A stretch of DNA of 64,000 nt from Caenimonas soli (lineage in GTDB: Bacteria; Pseudomonadota; Gammaproteobacteria; Burkholderiales; Burkholderiaceae_C). Under the pieces are notes generated by a model that had not been told where the DNA came from, did no database searches, and saw only the letters and a program-made list of their open reading frames with translations. This document shows, in pieces, positions 10,668 through 19,439 of the stretch. Both the position numbers and the translations under genes were made by a program. The stretch spans positions 248,001 to 312,000 of the forward strand of contig NZ_JABJVV010000001.1 in NCBI RefSeq assembly GCF_013155545.1, in the 5' to 3' direction. The stretch's first letter is position 1, and the number at the start of each line of letters is the position of its first letter.

Positions 10668-11539
10668 TGCGATTGGTCGAACTCGTCGAGGCGAGCGCCG
10701 CGCAGCTCTCCGATGCCGGCGTCGCCTTCGGCCACGGCACCCACAACGCCTTCGACGAAGCAGCCTGGCTGGTGCTGTGGCAACTTGGGCTGCCCCTGGA
10801 CGACCTGGACGGCGTCGCCAATATGGCCGTCTCGCCGCAGCAGGAAGACAGCGTGCGCGAGCTGGTTGCCGAGCGCATCCGCAGCCGCAAGCCCGCCGCC
10901 TACCTGACCCGCGAGGCCTGGTTGCAAGGCGTGCCCTTCTACGTGGACGAACGGGCCATCGTGCCGCGCAGCTTCATCGCCGAACTGCTGGCCGACGGCG
11001 CCATCGATTACTGGCTGGGGGAGCACACCGTCCGTGTGCTGGACCTGTGCACCGGCAACGGCAGCCTGGCCGTGCTGGCGGCGATGACCTACCCCGACGT
11101 CACTGTGGATGCGGCGGACATTTCGCCGCAGGCCCTGGAAGTCGCCCGCATCAATGTCGACAGGCACGGGTTGCAGGATCGCATCCGCCTGATCGAATCC
11201 GACGGGTTGCGATCGGTAAAAGGACCCTACGACCTGATCCTTTGCAATCCCCCCTACGTCAATGCAAAGAGCATGGCGCAGCTGCCTGCCGAATACCTGG
11301 CCGAGCCCGAACTCGCGCTGGCGGGTGGTCCCGACGGCATGGATTTCATCCGCGCGCTGTTGCGCGACGCGCCGGATCACATGAACGAGCAAGCCGTGCT
11401 GGTGCTGGAGATCGGCAATGAGCGCGTGCATTTCGAGACCGCATTTCCCAGGCTGGAGGCGGTCTGGCTGGAAACCAGCGCGGGCGAAGATCAGGTGTTG
11501 CTCGTCACGCGCGAAGAATTGCTGTCGTTACGGGCCTGA
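10667..11539 (+). CDS. prmB: 50S ribosomal protein L3 N5-glutamine methyltransferase PrmB
   Basis: SAM-dependent enzyme that methylates a glutamine of ribosomal protein L3. The N-terminal helical domain contains FGHGTHNAFDEAAWL, a PrmB-type feature. The SAM motif I is VLDLCTGNGSLAV, and the catalytic NPPY motif is in ILCNPPYVNAKSM. PrmB rather than PrmC is favoured by the N-terminus and by the AGGPDGMDFIRALL segment following NPPY. Length is 290 aa. It shares one base with dapE at its start. A dispersed palindrome lies 16 bases after its stop and might act as a 3' end structure. Confidence 0.92.
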   Translation: MRLVELVEASAAQLSDAGVAFGHGTHNAFDEAAWLVLWQLGLPLDDLDGVANMAVSPQQEDSVRELVAERIRSRKPAAYLTREAWLQGVPFYVDERAIVPRSFIAELLADGAIDYWLGEHTVRVLDLCTGNGSLAVLAAMTYPDVTVDAADISPQALEVARINVDRHGLQDRIRLIESDGLRSVKGPYDLILCNPPYVNAKSMAQLPAEYLAEPELALAGGPDGMDFIRALLRDAPDHMNEQAVLVLEIGNERVHFETAFPRLEAVWLETSAGEDQVLLVTREELLSLRA

Positions 11540-11554
11540 CCGGCAATCCACGGC

Positions 11555-11582
11555 ATGGATCCCGGATCGAGTCCGGGATGAC
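11555..11582 (-). repeat. Dispersed palindromic repeat, copy 1 (inverted relative to copies 2 and 3)
   Basis: A perfect 8-bp stem (11559-11566 pairing with 11572-11579) encloses a 5-base loop. On the minus strand the unit reads GTCAT, then CCCGGA, loop CTCGA, TCCGGG, then ATCCATG. This is the same architecture as the copies at 38220 and 41231, but with different bases at paired stem positions. It sits between prmB and the cystathionine gamma-synthase family gene and has no T-run, so it is not an obvious intrinsic terminator. Confidence 0.75.
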
Positions 11583-11591
11583 AATACCGAA

Positions 11592-12836
11592 ATGGCAAAA
11601 GACATCATTACCCGCATCCTGCATGCCGACCGGCTGGGTTCGGTCGAGCATGGCGCCGTGCTCAAACCCCTGCATATCGCCACGGCGTATGGCTATTCCA
11701 CGGCCGAGGAACTCACGGCTGTGTTCCAGGGCGAGCGTTCCGGCCATGTCTATGGCCGGCAAGGCAACCCCACGACGGCGGTGCTCGAAACCAAGATCAG
11801 CCTGATGGAAGATGCCGTGGGCACCGTCTGCTTTGCCACCGGCATGGCCGCGATCTGCTCGACCATGATGGCCCTGCTGAAAAAGGGCGACCACGTAGTG
11901 GCCAGCCGCTTCCTGTTCGGCAATACCGCCAGCTGGATGAACACCCTGACGCAGATGGGCTGCGAGGTGAGCCTGGTCGATGCCACCCAAGCAGCCCACG
12001 TACAAGCGGCGTTGCGCCCGGAAACGCGCCTGGTGTTCGTGGAGACCGTGGCCAATCCACGCACCCAGGTGGCGGACCTGGAGGGCATCGGCAAGCTGTG
12101 CGCGCAGCACGGCCTGTTGTATGTGGTGGACAGCACCATGTCCACACCTCACCTGTTCCAGCCCAAGGCCGTGGGCGCCTCGCTGGTCATGCACTCGCTG
12201 AGCAAATCGATCTGCGGCCATGGCAATGCGCTGGGCGGCTCGATCTCCGATACCGGCCTGTTCGACTGGAGCCGCTATCCGCATCTGCTGCCGGCCTACC
12301 GCAAGGGCCCGCCTACGACATGGGGCTTGCTCCAGATTCGCAAGAAGGGCCTGCGCGACATGGGCGCCACGCTCAGCGCCGAACACGGTCATCGCATCGC
12401 GGCTGGCGCCGAGACGCTTTCGCTGCGCATGGAGCGAGCTTGCTCCAACGCGCGCGCTCTGGCCGAATGGCTGCAGGCCCAGCCGCTGGTGTCCAAGGTG
12501 CACTACCCGGGATTGGCCAGCCATGCACAACATGCGCGGGCCAAGGCATTGTTCAAGGATTTCGGCGCCCTGCTGAGTTTCGAGACCGTCGACGGTGTCG
12601 ATCCGTCGGAGGTGCTGAACGCGCTGGAGCTGGTGATCAAGTCCAGCCATCTGGGCGACAACCGCACCTCGGCCCTGCCCGTGGCGCGCACCATCTTTTG
12701 GGAAATGGGCGCCGAGCAGCGCGCCAGCATGGAGATCGCGGACTCGCTGATTCGCGTCTCGGTGGGCATCGAATCCAGGGAGGATCTGCTGGCAGACTTC
12801 GGACAAGCGTTCGGGCGACTCGCGCAAAGGGGATAA
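11592..12836 (+). CDS. Cystathionine gamma-synthase family PLP-dependent enzyme
   Basis: Member of the Cys/Met-metabolism PLP enzyme family (MetB/MetC/MetZ/MegL type). The PLP-binding lysine is K205 in HSLSKSICGHG. Other family features are YGRQGNPTTAVLE, a FATGMAAI phosphate-binding turn and VDSTMSTPHLF with the ring-stacking Asp. The start is the ATG at 11592, giving 414 aa. An upstream in-frame extension runs back into prmB and the repeat. The exact reaction (gamma-replacement, gamma-lyase or O-acylhomoserine sulfhydrylation) cannot be decided from sequence. No other methionine gene is nearby. Confidence 0.85.
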   Translation: MAKDIITRILHADRLGSVEHGAVLKPLHIATAYGYSTAEELTAVFQGERSGHVYGRQGNPTTAVLETKISLMEDAVGTVCFATGMAAICSTMMALLKKGDHVVASRFLFGNTASWMNTLTQMGCEVSLVDATQAAHVQAALRPETRLVFVETVANPRTQVADLEGIGKLCAQHGLLYVVDSTMSTPHLFQPKAVGASLVMHSLSKSICGHGNALGGSISDTGLFDWSRYPHLLPAYRKGPPTTWGLLQIRKKGLRDMGATLSAEHGHRIAAGAETLSLRMERACSNARALAEWLQAQPLVSKVHYPGLASHAQHARAKALFKDFGALLSFETVDGVDPSEVLNALELVIKSSHLGDNRTSALPVARTIFWEMGAEQRASMEIADSLIRVSVGIESREDLLADFGQAFGRLAQRG

Positions 12837-12869
12837 TCGAGGGTTTTCCCCCTCCGCCTTAGCATTCCC

Positions 12870-13988
12870 ATGAGTTCACCCACGCCCGTGCCGCCCTTGA
12901 CCTACGAGCAGGCCGGCGTCAATTACGACCTGATCGATCCGCTGAAGATCGCCGCCCAGCGAGCCGCCGCCCAGACCGGTGCCCACCTGGGTGGCCACGG
13001 TTTTTCCGAAGTCGCCGCCTCCCGCGGCGAGTCCGCCTATGTGGTCGACGTGGGACCGATGTACCTGGCCTCCATCGTCGAATGCCTGGGCACCAAGACG
13101 CTGGTGGCCGACGACATGGCAAGGCTCACCGGCAAGAGCTACTACGACGGCATTGCCCAGGACACGATCGCCATGGCCGTCAACGACCTCATCACCGTCG
13201 GCGCGACGCCACTGGTGGTGCAGGCGTACTGGGCGGCCGGCGGCTCCGACTGGTTCAAGGACGCCGCGCGCGCCCAAGCCCTGGTAGCCGGCTGGAAGAA
13301 GGCCTGCGACACCTGCCGCGTCGCCTGGGGCGGCGGCGAAACGCCGGCGCTGGCCGGCATCGTCGCGGACGGCCGGGTCGACCTGGCGGCCTCGTGCACC
13401 GGCATCGTCAGCCCCAAGACTCGCCTGTCGCTGGGCGACAAGCTCGGCGCCGGCGACGCCATCGTGCTGCTGGCTTCCAGCGGCATCCACGCCAACGGCT
13501 TGTCACTCGCCCGCAAGCTGGCCGAGCGGCTGCCTGAGGGCTACAACACCGACATCGGTGGCGGACTGAAGTACGGCGAGGCCCTGCTTGCGCCCACGGT
13601 GCTGTATTCACCCGTGACCGAAGCTCTGGCGGCAGCGGGCATCGTGCCGCACTACAGCGCCAACGTCACCGGCCATGGCTGGCGCAAGTTGATGCGCCAC
13701 CCCAAGGCATTGACCTACCGCATCACCGCCCTCCCCCCGAAAACCGCGGTGCTCGATTTCATGCAACGCGAATGCGGCCTGGATGACCACGAAGCCTATG
13801 GCACGCTGAACATGGGCGCGGGTTTCGCGTTGTACCTGGACGCAGCCGACGCATCGAAGGCAGTCGAGATCGCCCAAGGCCTGGGCATCCCCGCCCTGAT
13901 AGCCGGCCACATCGAGCAAGGCGCCAAGCGCGTCGTCATCGAGCCACTCGGCGTGGAATTCGGCGGCGACGAGCTGCAGCTGCGCTGA
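12870..13988 (+). CDS. PurM-like AIR synthase-related protein
   Basis: Belongs to the PurM/SelD/HypE/ThiL ATP-binding superfamily. The closest look is to phosphoribosylformylglycinamidine cyclo-ligase: YEQAGVNYDLIDPLK resembles the PurM opening, ECLGTKTLVADD resembles GTKLKLA, DTIAMAVNDLITVGATPL resembles the VNDL segment and WGGGETPALAG resembles GGETAEMPG. It is longer (372 aa) and clearly diverged from standard PurM of about 350 aa, so I regard it as a paralogue rather than the housekeeping purM. It is followed 4 bases later by the ABC-F gene. The substrate is unknown. Confidence 0.7.
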   Translation: MSSPTPVPPLTYEQAGVNYDLIDPLKIAAQRAAAQTGAHLGGHGFSEVAASRGESAYVVDVGPMYLASIVECLGTKTLVADDMARLTGKSYYDGIAQDTIAMAVNDLITVGATPLVVQAYWAAGGSDWFKDAARAQALVAGWKKACDTCRVAWGGGETPALAGIVADGRVDLAASCTGIVSPKTRLSLGDKLGAGDAIVLLASSGIHANGLSLARKLAERLPEGYNTDIGGGLKYGEALLAPTVLYSPVTEALAAAGIVPHYSANVTGHGWRKLMRHPKALTYRITALPPKTAVLDFMQRECGLDDHEAYGTLNMGAGFALYLDAADASKAVEIAQGLGIPALIAGHIEQGAKRVVIEPLGVEFGGDELQLR

Positions 13989-13992
13989 CCCC

Positions 13993-15939
13993 ATGATCAT
14001 TCTGAAGAATCTCACCCTTCGCCGCAGCGCGAAGGTGCTGCTGGACAACGTGTCCGTCACCCTGAACCCCGGCGAAAAGGTCGGCCTGGTCGGGCGCAAC
14101 GGCGCGGGCAAGTCCACGCTGTTCGGCCTCATCAACGGCACCCTGCACGAAGACAGTGGCGACTTTTCCATGCCCTCGCAATGGCGGCTGGGCCAGGTCG
14201 CCCAGAACATGCCGGGAACCGAGGAGCCGGCGACCGACTTCGTGCTGGGCGGCGATACCCGGCTGGTCGAACTGCGCGATGCCCTGGCCCGCGCTGAAGA
14301 ACGCCACGACCAGGACATGGACAACGCCGAGCTCGGCATGGAGATCGCCCACTTGCACTCCGACCTGGCCGACGCGGGCGAGCACGATGCCGTGCCCCGT
14401 GCCCAGTCGCTGATCCTGGGCCTGGGCTTCACGACGGCGCAGCTGTACGAACCCGTCAACAGTTTCTCCGGCGGCTGGCGCATGCGGCTGCAACTGGCGC
14501 GCGCCCTGATGTGTCCGTCCGACTTGCTGCTGCTCGACGAACCCACCAACCACTTGGACCTGGACGCTTTGGTCTGGCTGGAGGCGTGGCTCAAGCGCTA
14601 CGCCGGCACCATGATCGTGATTAGCCACGACCGCGAGTTCCTCGATGCGGTGACCAACGTCACCCTGCACATCGAACGCCAGCAGCTCACGCGCTACGGC
14701 GGCAACTACAGCGCGTTCGAAACCTTGCGCTCGCAGCAGCTGGAACTGCAGCAGTCGGCGTTTTCCAAGCAGAAGGAAAAGATCGCCCACCTGCAGAAGT
14801 TCATCGATCGCTTCAAGGCCAAGGCTTCGAAGGCCAAACAAGCGCAGAGCCGGGTCAAGGCGTTGGAGCGCATGGAGAAGATCGCGCCAGTGCTGGCCGA
14901 CGCCGAGTTCACCTTCGAGTTCAAGGAGCCGGCCAACCTGCCCAACCCCATGCTGGCCATCAACGAAGGCCAGTTCGGCTACATGGTGGACGGCCAGCCC
15001 AAGCTCATCGTCGGCGGCGTGAGCCGCTCGGTGATGGCGGGCCAGCGCATCGGCATCCTGGGTGCCAACGGCCAGGGCAAGTCCACCCTGGTCAAGACTA
15101 TCGCGCGCGATATCGCCGCGCTGGGCGGCACGATCACCGAAGGCAAGGGCCTGAACATCGGCTATTTCGCCCAGCAGGAACTGGATGTGCTGCGGCCGCA
15201 GGATACGCCGCTGGAGCACATGTTCCGGCTGGCGCGCGAGGCTGGGCCGAACTCCGGCGAATCCGGCCGCGAGCAGGACTTGCGCAACTTCCTGGGCACC
15301 TTCAATTTCTCGGGCGAGATGGTCAAGCAGACCGTCGGCACCATGAGCGGCGGCGAAAAAGCCCGCCTGGTATTGGCCATGATGGTCTGGCAGCGCCCCA
15401 ACCTGCTGCTGCTGGACGAGCCGACCAACCACCTGGATCTGGCGACGCGCGAGGCCTTGTCGATGGCCCTGAACGAGTTCGAAGGCACGGTCATGCTGGT
15501 CAGCCACGACCGGCACCTGTTGCGGGCTGTGTGCGACGAGTTCTGGCTGGTCGGCCGGGGCAAGGTTTCGCCCTTCGACGGCGACCTGGACGACTACCAG
15601 CGCTACCTGCTGGACGAATCCAAGCGCCTGCGTGAGCTGGCACGGCAGGAGAACCTCGCTGCAGCCCCGCCCCCTCCGATGCCCGCCCCGGCGCCGGCCA
15701 AGCAGGATGCGCAGCGCGCCAAGCCACTCAAGCGTGAACTGGAACAAGCGGAAAAGCGAATGGCTGAGCTGAACGCCGAGAAAGCCGGGCTCGAGGCGCG
15801 CATGGCCACCTCCCTGCCGCCGGCCGAAATTGCCCAGGCAGGCAAGCGCTTGAAGACCCTCAGCGACGAATTGCATGAGCTGGAAGAGCGCTGGCTACTG
15901 CTTTCCGGCGACATCGAAGCGATTGAAACAGCGCGCTAG
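13993..15939 (+). CDS. yheS: ABC-F family ATPase, YheS type
   Basis: Soluble tandem ABC ATPase without membrane domains. ABC-F proteins bind the ribosomal E site and act on translation. The first nucleotide-binding domain has Walker A GRNGAGKST (34-42), signature FSGGWRMRLQLA and LLLLDEPTNHLD. A charged inter-domain linker (HLQKFIDRFKAKASKAKQAQ) is followed by the second domain, with GANGQGKST (357-365), MSGGEKARLVLA and LLLLDEPTNHLD. The C-terminal 110 residues form a Pro/Ala linker and a coiled coil. Length 648 aa and the opening MIILKNLTLRRSAKVLLDN point to YheS rather than EttA or Uup. Confidence 0.9.
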   Translation: MIILKNLTLRRSAKVLLDNVSVTLNPGEKVGLVGRNGAGKSTLFGLINGTLHEDSGDFSMPSQWRLGQVAQNMPGTEEPATDFVLGGDTRLVELRDALARAEERHDQDMDNAELGMEIAHLHSDLADAGEHDAVPRAQSLILGLGFTTAQLYEPVNSFSGGWRMRLQLARALMCPSDLLLLDEPTNHLDLDALVWLEAWLKRYAGTMIVISHDREFLDAVTNVTLHIERQQLTRYGGNYSAFETLRSQQLELQQSAFSKQKEKIAHLQKFIDRFKAKASKAKQAQSRVKALERMEKIAPVLADAEFTFEFKEPANLPNPMLAINEGQFGYMVDGQPKLIVGGVSRSVMAGQRIGILGANGQGKSTLVKTIARDIAALGGTITEGKGLNIGYFAQQELDVLRPQDTPLEHMFRLAREAGPNSGESGREQDLRNFLGTFNFSGEMVKQTVGTMSGGEKARLVLAMMVWQRPNLLLLDEPTNHLDLATREALSMALNEFEGTVMLVSHDRHLLRAVCDEFWLVGRGKVSPFDGDLDDYQRYLLDESKRLRELARQENLAAAPPPPMPAPAPAKQDAQRAKPLKRELEQAEKRMAELNAEKAGLEARMATSLPPAEIAQAGKRLKTLSDELHELEERWLLLSGDIEAIETAR

Positions 15940-15963
15940 CGTCACTTGCGCCACACTGGCGTC

Positions 15964-16503
15964 ATGGCTACCTCGCTGCAACTCGCCGAAGGCAACGCTA
16001 TCCTGATGGACGCGGTGCGCCGCAGCCGCAAGCTGCTGAACCGCCGGGCCCTCGTGGGCGCCGCTGCCAGCGCGGTTCCTGTGCCTGGCCTGGACTGGGC
16101 CGTGGACGCCGCACTGCTCTCGCGGCTGGTTCCCGCCATCAACGCGCAATTCGGCCTGACCCCGGCGCAGCTCGACTCGCTGCCCGCCCACAAGCGCGAG
16201 CAGGTCCAGAAGGCGCTGGCGATGGTCGGCTCGGTCGTGGTCGGCAAGTTTGTCACTCGCGATCTGGTCATCCGCATGGCCCAGACCGTCGGCAAGCGCC
16301 TCACCGCCAGACAGGCCGCCAAGTACGTGCCGCTCGCGGGCCAGGCCGTGGCGGCGATCATGGGATACACAGCCATCCGCTACCTGGGCGAGGAGCACAT
16401 CAAGGATTGCGTGCGCGTGTACCAGATGGCGCAACTGGCACTGCCGGCGCCCGCCAAGGACCCGTTGCCGGCTCTCAGCGCTCCCGAGCCGCGTGACGCA
16501 TGA
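15964..16503 (+). CDS. Conserved hypothetical protein with hydrophobic segments
   Basis: I do not recognise a definite family. The segment RRALVGAAASAVPVPGLDW and the later hydrophobic stretch around residues 115-140 (VPLAGQAVAAIMGYTAIRYLG) resemble DUF697/YcjF-type membrane-associated domains, but only weakly. The ATG at 15964 gives 179 aa. A TTG 18 bases upstream is the alternative start. It follows yheS by 24 bases on the same strand and converges with the membrane protein gene at 16506, with two bases between the stops. Confidence 0.6.
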   Translation: MATSLQLAEGNAILMDAVRRSRKLLNRRALVGAAASAVPVPGLDWAVDAALLSRLVPAINAQFGLTPAQLDSLPAHKREQVQKALAMVGSVVVGKFVTRDLVIRMAQTVGKRLTARQAAKYVPLAGQAVAAIMGYTAIRYLGEEHIKDCVRVYQMAQLALPAPAKDPLPALSAPEPRDA

Positions 16504-16505
16504 GT

Positions 16506-17144
16506 TCAGCCGCGCAGCTTGCCGGGACGCATGGAGCGAATCGACATTCCGCTCAAATAAGCATTCGCTGCGATGGACGACAACAGGATCAGGACGTATC
16601 CGAGGAGCTCAGCCATTTCCTCGAAGAAGACACGCTGGCCGATCATCTTGTTCTTCTCGATGAGTTCCCCAATGATGAGGAACACACCGCCTGCCATCAG
16701 CAGCACGCCTGGCACTGACCTGCAAAACGCAGCGGCTGCCTTTCGGTAGTGGGCCAGATCGGTCAGCACGGCATACAGGCAGATTGCCAGGATGGCCGCC
16801 GCCAGGGTCGTGTTCCGGCCCACGCCCGACCAGATCAATACAAGCGCGCGAGGGATATCAAAGGTCTCGACGTCCACTTCCCTGAGTATGAAGCCGTAGC
16901 AAAGCAGCGAACAAGCCAGAAGAAGCAGCTTGTCCGAGCGTTTTTCGAGCGCCAAAGTCGCAAGATAAATGCCGCACGCGGCCGCCAGCAGATACGCCTG
17001 CGTGGTCTCGATCAGTCCGTTCTCGGCGTAGAGCTGAACGTAACCCTCGACGAAAACCAAGTAGGTGGCCCAAATGGCGAACCCAAACCAGGAAACGATA
17101 GCGGCTGTGCTTGTGACATCCAACTCGCGGAAACCTCTGGGCAT
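16506..17144 (-). CDS. Polytopic membrane protein of unknown function
   Basis: No recognised domain. About six to seven hydrophobic helices are visible, for example AAIVSWFGFAIWATYLVFV near residue 12, AYLLAAACGIYLATLAL and VPGVLLMAGGVFLIIGELI, joined by short charged loops such as LREVDVETFDIPR. I place the start at the ATG at 17144 (MPRGFREL, 212 aa). A start 13 codons further upstream falls inside the terminator hairpin of the upstream tRNA gene and encodes sequence from that hairpin, so it is unlikely. It is transcribed in the same direction as the tRNA, just after its terminator. Confidence 0.6.
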   Translation of the reverse strand: MPRGFRELDVTSTAAIVSWFGFAIWATYLVFVEGYVQLYAENGLIETTQAYLLAAACGIYLATLALEKRSDKLLLLACSLLCYGFILREVDVETFDIPRALVLIWSGVGRNTTLAAAILAICLYAVLTDLAHYRKAAAAFCRSVPGVLLMAGGVFLIIGELIEKNKMIGQRVFFEEMAELLGYVLILLSSIAANAYLSGMSIRSMRPGKLRG

Positions 17145-17161
17145 GCTGTCGCTCACGGGCA

Positions 17162-17199
17162 AAGAGAAAAAGGGACAGGCCATGACAGCCTGTCCCTCT
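17162..17199 (-). terminator. Rho-independent terminator of tRNA-Lys
   Basis: On the minus strand GGGACAGGC (17196-17188) pairs perfectly with GCCTGTCCC (17180-17172) across a 7-base loop and is followed directly by TTTTTCTCTTT. It lies 10 bases after the CCA end of the tRNA gene, so it ends that transcript. Confidence 0.9.
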
Positions 17200-17208
17200 T
17201 AAGAGAAC

Positions 17209-17284
17209 TGGTAGGACGTACAAGATTCGAACTTGTGACCAACGGATTAAAAGTCCGCTGCTCTACCAACTGAGCTAACGTCCC
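17209..17284 (-). tRNA. tRNA-Lys (anticodon TTT)
   Basis: The minus strand folds as a complete cloverleaf of 76 bases with an encoded CCA end. The acceptor begins GGGACGT and pairs with ACGTCCT (one G-T pair at the tip). The D-arm contains AGCTCAGTTGGTAGAGC. The anticodon arm is CGGACTTTTAATCCG with anticodon TTT. The T-arm has GTTCGAATC. It is followed by a strong terminator, and tcdA ends 14 bases before its 5' end. Confidence 0.98.
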
Positions 17285-17297
17285 GCAAAGCCTATGA

Positions 17298-18086
17298 TTA
17301 TATCGTCGAATTCAGCGCTTTCGAAGCTGCGAGGCGATCGAGCACCCACCCGGCCGCGCATTGCCCGAAAGTTGCCGTGACGCTGACCACTGATCCATAG
17401 CCGTGGCAGTTGAGCGAACCATCGCCCTCGATGGCGCAGGACGGATCCGGGGGCGCCACGGCCTCGCGGCTGAAGACACAGGCGACGCCGATTTTCTTGC
17501 CTTCGCGCGGCGCGCCATGGAACTTGCGCAGCCGATAACGCAGTTGGGCGAGCAGCGGGTCGTGGGTGGTGTTGGCCAGATCGTCCACATCCACCTTGTG
17601 CGCCAAGCGCTTGCCGCCGGCTGCGCCTACCGAAATGAACAGCGCACGCGCCTTCAGCGCCCACTCGGCCATGGCGACCTTGGCCTTGACCTGGTCGCAC
17701 GCGTCGATCACGCCGTCCACGCCCGCAGGCAGCAACTGCGGCCAGTTCTCCGGCTCCACGAACTCTTCGACGCCGTGCACGACGCATCCGGGGTTGATCT
17801 GCGCGATGCGTTCCTGCATCGCCTGCACCTTGGCTTGGCCGAGAGTGCCTTCCAGTGCGTGGACCTGGCGATTGATATTGGATTCGGCCACGTGGTCCAG
17901 GTCGATCAGGGTCAGCTCACCGACACCGCTGCGCGCCAGGGCTTCCGCCGCCCAGGAGCCTACGCCTCCAATGCCGACAACCGCCACGTGCGCCGAACGT
18001 ATGCCCGCTGCGCCCGCAACACCATAGAGGCGCTCCAGCCCGCCGAAGCGGCGCTGGAGATCGGCGGTTTCGTCGAGGTGGGTCAC
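17298..18086 (-). CDS. tcdA: tRNA threonylcarbamoyladenosine dehydratase TcdA (CsdL)
   Basis: ThiF/MoeB-fold enzyme that uses ATP to cyclise t6A37 of ANN-decoding tRNAs into ct6A. The nucleotide-binding glycine motif VVGIGGVGSWAAEALARSG lies near residue 36. DLDHVAESNINRQ follows as in E. coli TcdA, and DACDQVKAK carries the conserved Asp. Length 262 aa fits the family. The start is GTG at 18086, directly abutting the cpoB stop codon, so translation is probably coupled. It ends the tolB-pal-cpoB-tcdA run and lies immediately upstream of the same-strand tRNA-Lys, itself a t6A-type substrate class. Confidence 0.93.
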   Translation of the reverse strand: MTHLDETADLQRRFGGLERLYGVAGAAGIRSAHVAVVGIGGVGSWAAEALARSGVGELTLIDLDHVAESNINRQVHALEGTLGQAKVQAMQERIAQINPGCVVHGVEEFVEPENWPQLLPAGVDGVIDACDQVKAKVAMAEWALKARALFISVGAAGGKRLAHKVDVDDLANTTHDPLLAQLRYRLRKFHGAPREGKKIGVACVFSREAVAPPDPSCAIEGDGSLNCHGYGSVVSVTATFGQCAAGWVLDRLAASKALNSTI

Positions 18087-18878
18087 CTAGCGCAAGCGCG
18101 CCAGCCGTTCTTTGGCTGCAACGGCCGCTTCGGACTGCGGATAAGCCTTGACCAGCTCGTCCAACGTGCGACGCGCGCCGGCGTTGTCCTTCAGCTCGAT
18201 CTGGCAGTTGGCGATGGACAGCACGGCCTCGGGTGCGCGCGGATGATCCGGGGACGCGGTCAGCAAAGCGCGGAAATTCGCGATGGCCCCGCGGTAGTCG
18301 CGGTTGGCGTACTGCGCATTGCCAAGCCAGAACAGAGCCGTGGGCCGGAAACCGCTTTGCGGATAGCGCTTGATGAAGTCGGCAAAGGCGGCCTGCGCCG
18401 CCGGGAACTCGCCCTTGCGGAAGATCGCCAGGGCCGCCTCGAAATCGCGGGACTCGGTGGGGTCGGCGATGAACTCACGCCCGTCCACCGACACCTTGGC
18501 GGGTTCGACCTTGCGCAGCCGCTCGTCCACGCCCTGGGCGATGTCCTTCTGGCGCCGCTGGATGTCGGCCAGCTCGCGCAGCAGCTGCTCGTTCTGGCCG
18601 TGCTGGCGGGCGATTTCACCGCGCAGCGCTTCGATCTGCGTCTGCAATTCCAGCAGGCTGCGGCGCAGCTGGCTGATTTCCTGGCGCTGCTCCTCGGCCA
18701 CCCGCTCGGCGTTGAGGCGCTGGGCCTCGGTGCGCTGGCGCAGCTCGAGGATGGCGCGCCGGGCTTCGTCGTCCTCGAACAGGGCCGCCGACGCCAGCGA
18801 ACTGGCGCCCAGGCAGAGTGCCGCAGCGACGGCCGCAGCGGTGTGGCGCCAGGGGGATGGATTGCGGTGGATGCTCAT
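18087..18878 (-). CDS. cpoB: Cell division coordinator CpoB (YbgF), Tol-Pal system
   Basis: Periplasmic protein that links Tol-Pal envelope constriction to septal peptidoglycan synthesis. A signal peptide ends near residue 30 (LGASSLASA). Residues about 38-110 are a trimerising coiled coil (RTEAQRLNAERVAEEQRQE and following). The C-terminal half holds tetratricopeptide repeats (FRKGEFPAAQAAFADFIKRY, LGNAQYANRDYRGAIANFR). Length 263 aa equals E. coli CpoB. The ATG overlaps the pal stop as ATGA, so translation is coupled to pal. Confidence 0.94.
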   Translation of the reverse strand: MSIHRNPSPWRHTAAAVAAALCLGASSLASAALFEDDEARRAILELRQRTEAQRLNAERVAEEQRQEISQLRRSLLELQTQIEALRGEIARQHGQNEQLLRELADIQRRQKDIAQGVDERLRKVEPAKVSVDGREFIADPTESRDFEAALAIFRKGEFPAAQAAFADFIKRYPQSGFRPTALFWLGNAQYANRDYRGAIANFRALLTASPDHPRAPEAVLSIANCQIELKDNAGARRTLDELVKAYPQSEAAVAAKERLARLR

Positions 18879-19408
18879 CAGCGGTAGGCGATCTCGGCGC
18901 GGCGGTTCTGCGCCCAGGAAGCTTCGTCGCTGCCCGGCGCGGCGGGTTTTTCCTTGCCGAAGCTCACGGCTTCGACCTGGCTGTCCGTCACGCCCAGCAG
19001 GCCGAGCGAACGGCGCACGGCCTCGGCGCGCCGCTGGCCCAGCGCCAGGTTGTACTCGCGCCCGCCTCTTTCGTCGGTATGGCCCTCGATCGCGATCTTG
19101 CGGCCGTTGTTGGCCTTGAGGAATCGTGCGTGCGCCTCGATCAGGTTCTGGAACTCCGGCTTGATGACGTAGCTGTCGTAGTCGAAGTAGACGATGCGCG
19201 CCACGTTGACCGGGCCGGAACGGGTAGCGGCCGCGGGATCGGTGACGACGGGCGCCACGCTGCTTTGTCCCCCGCCCGTTCCGGGCCCCGGCTGGCCGGT
19301 GACGCCACCGGCGCGCTTGTCTTCCACCGGAACGTCATCAAGCTTGACGCTGGAGCAACCCGCCAGAGCGATCACGACGGCCAAAGCCGGGAGCATGCGT
19401 TTCATCAT
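18878..19408 (-). CDS. pal: Peptidoglycan-associated lipoprotein Pal
   Basis: Outer-membrane lipoprotein that binds peptidoglycan and TolB. The lipobox is LAGC with cysteine at residue 18. The C-terminal OmpA-like domain has YFDYDSYVIKPEF and the diaminopimelate-binding motif GHTDERGGREYNLALGQRRA. I choose the ATG at 19408 because AGAAGGA sits at proper spacing before it. The open frame continues upstream to 19516 but would place the signal peptide deep inside. The next codon is also ATG, so the start is uncertain by one residue. Length is 176 aa. Confidence 0.96.
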   Translation of the reverse strand: MMKRMLPALAVVIALAGCSSVKLDDVPVEDKRAGGVTGQPGPGTGGGQSSVAPVVTDPAAATRSGPVNVARIVYFDYDSYVIKPEFQNLIEAHARFLKANNGRKIAIEGHTDERGGREYNLALGQRRAEAVRRSLGLLGVTDSQVEAVSFGKEKPAAPGSDEASWAQNRRAEIAYR

Positions 19409-19439
19409 CCAAGTTCCTTCTGCTAGTTTCATGTTGGTT

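Noticed and set aside
13936-15876. 646-codon minus-strand open frame opposite yheS
   Set aside because: yheS has both ABC domains intact on plus; the opposite frame has no domain and shadow composition.
17145-17183. Longer N-terminus for the membrane protein at 16506, starting at 17183
   Set aside because: Those codons overlap the tRNA-Lys terminator hairpin, so the extra 13 residues are probably not translated.
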